Positions 4,832-8,042 of a stretch of DNA of 8,042 nt are shown piece by piece. This stretch comes from an uncultured Lentisphaeria bacterium (GTDB taxonomy: Bacteria; Verrucomicrobiota; Lentisphaeria; JABSQK01; CAJWLW01), in contig CAJWLW010000223.1 in NCBI GenBank assembly GCA_913042885.1, forward strand, positions 1-8,042, given 5' to 3'. The translations under genes and the position numbers were made by a program. How positions within the stretch are numbered: position 1 is the stretch's first letter; every line of letters starts with the position of its first letter. A model generated the notes under the pieces. It was not told where the DNA came from. It made no database searches and saw only the letters and a program-made list of their open reading frames with translations.

Positions 4832-6750
4832 TGCTGCGTGACGCGTACTTTGTTATCGCCACTGCCGGTCATGTCGATCACGGCAAGACCGCCCTTGTTC
4901 AGGCGCTCACCGGCACCGATACAGATCGCCTGCCGGAAGAGAAGGCGCGCGGACTGACCATCGACCTGGGGTTCGCCGCGCTCGAACTTACAACGCCCGA
5001 TGTCGCCTTGAGGATCGGTATCGTCGATGTGCCCGGCCACGAGGATTTCGTCAAGAACATGGTTGCCGGCGTCGGCTCCATTGATCTGGCACTGTTTATC
5101 GTTGCCGCCGATGACGGCTGGATGCCGCAGACCGAGGAGCATCTGCAGATTCTCTCATACGTCGGCGTCCGTGACGCAATCGTCGCAGTGACCAAAGCCG
5201 ACCTGGCCGATGCCGAGACGCTGGAACTGGTGATTGAAGACGTTCGCGAGCACCTCAAGCATACGCCCTTTGCAGATGCGCCGATCGTCACGACGTCGTC
5301 GCAGGCCGACAGCGGCATCGACGACTTGCGGCAGGCCCTGGCCGGGGTGCTGGCTGCTTGCCCGGCGCCCGCCGACTTCGGCAAGCCGCGGTTATCCGTC
5401 GATCGTGTGTTCACTATCGACGGCGCCGGTACGATCGTCACCGGCACGCTTGCCGGCGGTATCTTGTCGGCCGGCGCCGCCGTCGTTGTCCAGCCCGGCG
5501 GCTGCCGCACGCGTGTCCGGACGCTGCAGACGCACAACGCCCAGGTCGATACCATTGTGCCGGGCATGCGGGCGGCGCTCAATCTGGCCGACGCGACCGC
5601 CCATGTCGATGTGTCCCGCGGTGACGTGGTCACGGTATCTGGAACGGGTGAGGCTGCCGCTACGATCGATGTACAACTCGAAATGTCGGCGCGCCTGCAA
5701 GCGCGGAGCAATCGAGCGCATGTCCTGAAGGACGAGACCCGCGTCAACCTGCACCATGGCGCCGGGCACGTACCGGCTACGGTACAGTTGCTCGATAGCC
5801 GGGGCCTGAAGCCCGGGGAACGGTCGCTGGCCCAACTGCGTCTGGAAGCGCCGGTGTTCCTGTTTGCCGGCGATCGTTTCGTCATTCGCGACTGGCCCGA
5901 GCGCGTCACGCTCGCCGGCGGTATCGTACTCGATCCCGATGCGCAACGCGGCAGGCTGCGCAGCGAAAATCGTCGCAATTTTCTGACGTCGCGCGTCGCC
6001 GCATTACACGATGCTGCGGCGTGCCTGCGGGGCCTGCTGCAGCGGGACAGTATTCTGCAGCTCGATTCAGCACTGCAAAAATCGCGGTTCAGCCGGGTGC
6101 AGATCGACTCGGCCGTTGAGGTACTGGCAGCGGCAGGTGAGCTCGAGCGGCTGGAGTCTGTAGCAATCGCCGCCGTCGTCTGGCAGGCATCGGGCGCTGC
6201 AGTCGCTGCTGCAGTGGATGCGTGTCACCGTGAATTCCCGGAACGCGCCGGGCCGGAGCTGACGGAATTATCGTCGCAAGTGGCGGAGGTGCTGCGGGCG
6301 CCGGATCTTTTTCGGAGCCTGGTCGTGAGTCTCTGCGACCGCGGATTTGTGCAGGTCGGGAATGTGCTGAGGCGAGCAGCCCACGTTTCCGAGCTGCCGG
6401 AGGCATTGGCCCGGGCCAGTGAAAGGATTCGCGAGACGCTGGATGAAAAACCTTTTGAACCGCCGGCACGCAAGGAATTGCTGCAATTGCCGAAGGCACC
6501 GGAGATTGTAAGGTTTATGATCGAGTCGGGCGATGCGGTGCAGATAGGACCGGAACTTGTCATGTCGGGTACAGCGTATGCCGAGGCGATTGTGCGTGTT
6601 CGCGCCCACATCGAGGCAAACGGGCCGGCGACGGTCAGTGATTTGAAGAGCGCGATTGGTACGACTCGTCGCGTCATGGTGCCGTTGGCCGAGAAAATGG
6701 ATCGTGATCGTGTGACCGTGCGCGTCGGCGATAAACGGAAGATTATGTAG
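4831..6750 (+). CDS. selB: Selenocysteine-specific translation elongation factor SelB
   Basis: SelB is an EF-Tu-like GTPase that binds Sec-tRNA(Sec) and the SECIS hairpin and inserts selenocysteine at UGA. The product has 639 residues (E. coli 614). G1 is GHVDHGKT (13-20), followed by RLPEEKARGLTIDLGF (33-48) with the switch-I threonine T43. DVPGH (66-70) and TKAD (121-124) are the G3 and G4 motifs. Domain 2 carries DRVFTIDGAGTIVTGTL (191-207), domain 3 runs to about 370, and the rest fits the four winged-helix domains that bind SECIS RNA. It ends in the expected last-wing motif DRVTVRVGDKRKIM, so the gene is complete. No good Shine-Dalgarno precedes the ATG. Translation is probably coupled to the upstream small ORF through TGATG. 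The N-terminus is about five residues longer than E. coli SelB. Confidence 0.97.
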   Translation: MLRDAYFVIATAGHVDHGKTALVQALTGTDTDRLPEEKARGLTIDLGFAALELTTPDVALRIGIVDVPGHEDFVKNMVAGVGSIDLALFIVAADDGWMPQTEEHLQILSYVGVRDAIVAVTKADLADAETLELVIEDVREHLKHTPFADAPIVTTSSQADSGIDDLRQALAGVLAACPAPADFGKPRLSVDRVFTIDGAGTIVTGTLAGGILSAGAAVVVQPGGCRTRVRTLQTHNAQVDTIVPGMRAALNLADATAHVDVSRGDVVTVSGTGEAAATIDVQLEMSARLQARSNRAHVLKDETRVNLHHGAGHVPATVQLLDSRGLKPGERSLAQLRLEAPVFLFAGDRFVIRDWPERVTLAGGIVLDPDAQRGRLRSENRRNFLTSRVAALHDAAACLRGLLQRDSILQLDSALQKSRFSRVQIDSAVEVLAAAGELERLESVAIAAVVWQASGAAVAAAVDACHREFPERAGPELTELSSQVAEVLRAPDLFRSLVVSLCDRGFVQVGNVLRRAAHVSELPEALARASERIRETLDEKPFEPPARKELLQLPKAPEIVRFMIESGDAVQIGPELVMSGTAYAEAIVRVRAHIEANGPATVSDLKSAIGTTRRVMVPLAEKMDRDRVTVRVGDKRKIM

Positions 6751-6753
6751 CCT

Positions 6754-8042
6754 ATGAACAGCACCGTGAAAATCGAACACGATATCGTGCTGCTTGGTGC
6801 CGGCAACGCCAATCTACAGGTCGTCAAATGGTGGGGCATGCAGCCGCTGCCTTCGGCGCGGTTGACGCTGATCAACGACACGCCGGTCGTGACGTATTCC
6901 GGCATGATTCCCGGATGTATTGCCGGCCAGTACAATCCCGATGAACTGTCGGTCGACTTACAGCGCTTGTGCGCAGTTGGAGACGTGCGCCTGGTTCTTG
7001 CCGCGGCTACCCATGTCGACACCGCAGCACGCCAGGTGCATCTGCAGGATCGGATGCCGCTGGATTATACCCTGCTGTCACTCAATATCGGATCGCAACC
7101 GCTGATCCCGGCGAACGACATGCTGCCGGACAGGCAGTTGTCGCTCAAGCCGCTCAACTCCCTGCTCGATCGTATCGAACCGCACATGGCTCGGGCCGAG
7201 CAGGGCGGCGAACCGTTCCCGATTGTCGTCGTCGGTGGCGGTGCCAGTGCGTTCGAGATTTGCCTGACCCTGCGGCGGCGGCTTGCGGGGCTTGCAAATG
7301 TTTCGATGCAATTAGTGACGCGCGGTGAGCGCTTGCTGGCCGGCTGTGCGCCGGCGGTTTCGAGATCGTGCGCAGCTGCGCTGCAGGCGCTCGGCGTCGA
7401 GGCACGCACCGATACGGAAGTCGTCGGTGGCGATGCGGCCGACCTCCACCTGGCCGATGGCGGGCGGTTGCCGTATGCGCTGTGCGTCTGGGCGACGCCC
7501 GCGGCGCCGCTGCCGCTGATCGAGCGCTCGGGGTTCGAGACCGACGAGAAGGGCTTCATTCGAGTGCATGACTCGCTCGATACAGTGTCGGACGCGGCGG
7601 TTTTCGCCGTCGGCGATTGCGCCTCATTGGCGTCGCGTCCGGACCTGGCCAAGGCGGGGATTTTTTCGGTGCGCGCCGGGCCGGTGCTGTGGGAGAACCT
7701 GCAGGCCCGGATAGTCGATGAACCATTACAGAAGTATCGGCCGCAGTCGCTTTTTCTTTTTCTGCTGAACTGCGGCGATGGCACCGCAGTCATGAGCTAC
7801 GGCCGCTTGGCTGGTCGTGGCAAGTGGATGTTCAAGTGGAAAGACTTCATCGATCGCGGCTGGATGCGCAAGTTCCATGAGGCGTACGAAACGCCGATGG
7901 CCGCTGCGGATATGGACGAGATGCGTTGCGGCGGCTGTGGTGCAAAAGTGGGGCGCACTATTCTCGAGCGCGTCCTGCAGCGTCTCGAGATTCCGTCGCA
8001 CCCCGATGTGTTCATGGGCTGTGGCGACGGCGACGACGCCGC
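6754..8042 (+). CDS. selD: Fused FAD/NAD(P) oxidoreductase-selenide, water dikinase (NDH-SelD), 3' end cut by window
   Basis: The frame is open from ATG 6754, 3 nt after the selB stop, to the right edge (429 codons visible). GGAAG lies 12 nt upstream. Residues 1 to about 380 form a two-dinucleotide-domain oxidoreductase of the NDH-2-like type: GAGNAN (15-20) for FAD, TYSGMIPGCIAG (47-58) typical of the SelD-linked subgroup, GGGASAFE (161-168) for NAD(P)H, and AVFAVGDCA (282-290), the second FAD motif. SelD begins at MRCGGCGAKVG (390-400), where C395 and K398 correspond to the catalytic Cys17 and Lys20 of E. coli SelD; A397 replaces the second Cys of GCGCK. GCGDGDDA (422-429) starts the metal/ATP-binding aspartate region. 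SelD makes selenophosphate from selenide and ATP for SelA. The fused oxidoreductase may reduce a selenium precursor, which is an inference. Natural NDH-SelD fusions are known in other bacteria. Confidence 0.93.
   Translation, partial: MNSTVKIEHDIVLLGAGNANLQVVKWWGMQPLPSARLTLINDTPVVTYSGMIPGCIAGQYNPDELSVDLQRLCAVGDVRLVLAAATHVDTAARQVHLQDRMPLDYTLLSLNIGSQPLIPANDMLPDRQLSLKPLNSLLDRIEPHMARAEQGGEPFPIVVVGGGASAFEICLTLRRRLAGLANVSMQLVTRGERLLAGCAPAVSRSCAAALQALGVEARTDTEVVGGDAADLHLADGGRLPYALCVWATPAAPLPLIERSGFETDEKGFIRVHDSLDTVSDAAVFAVGDCASLASRPDLAKAGIFSVRAGPVLWENLQARIVDEPLQKYRPQSLFLFLLNCGDGTAVMSYGRLAGRGKWMFKWKDFIDRGWMRKFHEAYETPMAAADMDEMRCGGCGAKVGRTILERVLQRLEIPSHPDVFMGCGDGDDA

Noticed and set aside
4829..4950. 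TGA of the small ORF read as selenocysteine followed by two Cys codons
   Set aside because: Readthrough would run in an alternate frame inside selB into an Arg-rich, motif-free peptide; the TGATG junction is better explained as stop-start coupling.

Overview
The window is a GC-rich bacterial chromosomal segment (GC content judged by eye). It carries most of a selenocysteine (Sec) biosynthesis and decoding operon, next to a divergent pair of genes with a carbohydrate or sugar-acid flavour. Codon choice, gene order and the SelA/SelB/SelD sequence types suggest a proteobacterium, probably gammaproteobacterial and probably uncultured. I cannot place it more closely from sequence alone.

Left part (1-2261). 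A large minus-strand gene, open from 1976 to the left edge, encodes a cytoplasmic glycosidase-like protein: a hypothetical-glycosyl-hydrolase (GHL6-type) TIM barrel followed by a beta-galactosidase-trimerisation-like domain. Just upstream, on the same strand, lies a startless 56-codon frame that resembles the C-terminal tail of a Gfo/Idh/MocA oxidoreductase. It is probably the remnant of an older operon cut at about 2200. Between it and the next gene are a perfect 15-bp palindrome, a second inverted repeat and a possible -10 box, so this is probably the control region of the rightward genes.

Middle (2262-3278). A DapA/NAL-superfamily aldolase or lyase starts at a TTG with a good ribosome binding site. 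It keeps the Schiff-base lysine and the YNxP tyrosine but lacks the arginine and threonine pair diagnostic of true dihydrodipicolinate synthase. A 117-nt leader with four successive hairpins separates it from selA. One hairpin resembles a SECIS element (bulged U, AGGU loop), and the last buries the selA ribosome binding site. This suggests feedback control of the sel operon by SelB, as is known for the E. coli selAB leader.

Right part (3279-8042). selA, a previously unmarked 56-residue ORF with a signal-peptide-like N-terminus, selB and a fused NDH-SelD gene form a tightly packed rightward operon, with junctions TTGA, TGATG and a 3-nt gap. SelD makes selenophosphate, SelA converts Ser-tRNA(Sec) to Sec-tRNA(Sec), and SelB delivers it to UGA codons followed by a SECIS. 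The selD gene is of the fused type, with an FAD/NAD(P) oxidoreductase domain ahead of the kinase domain, and it runs off the right edge. No selC (tRNA-Sec) gene and no convincing selenoprotein gene was seen in the window.
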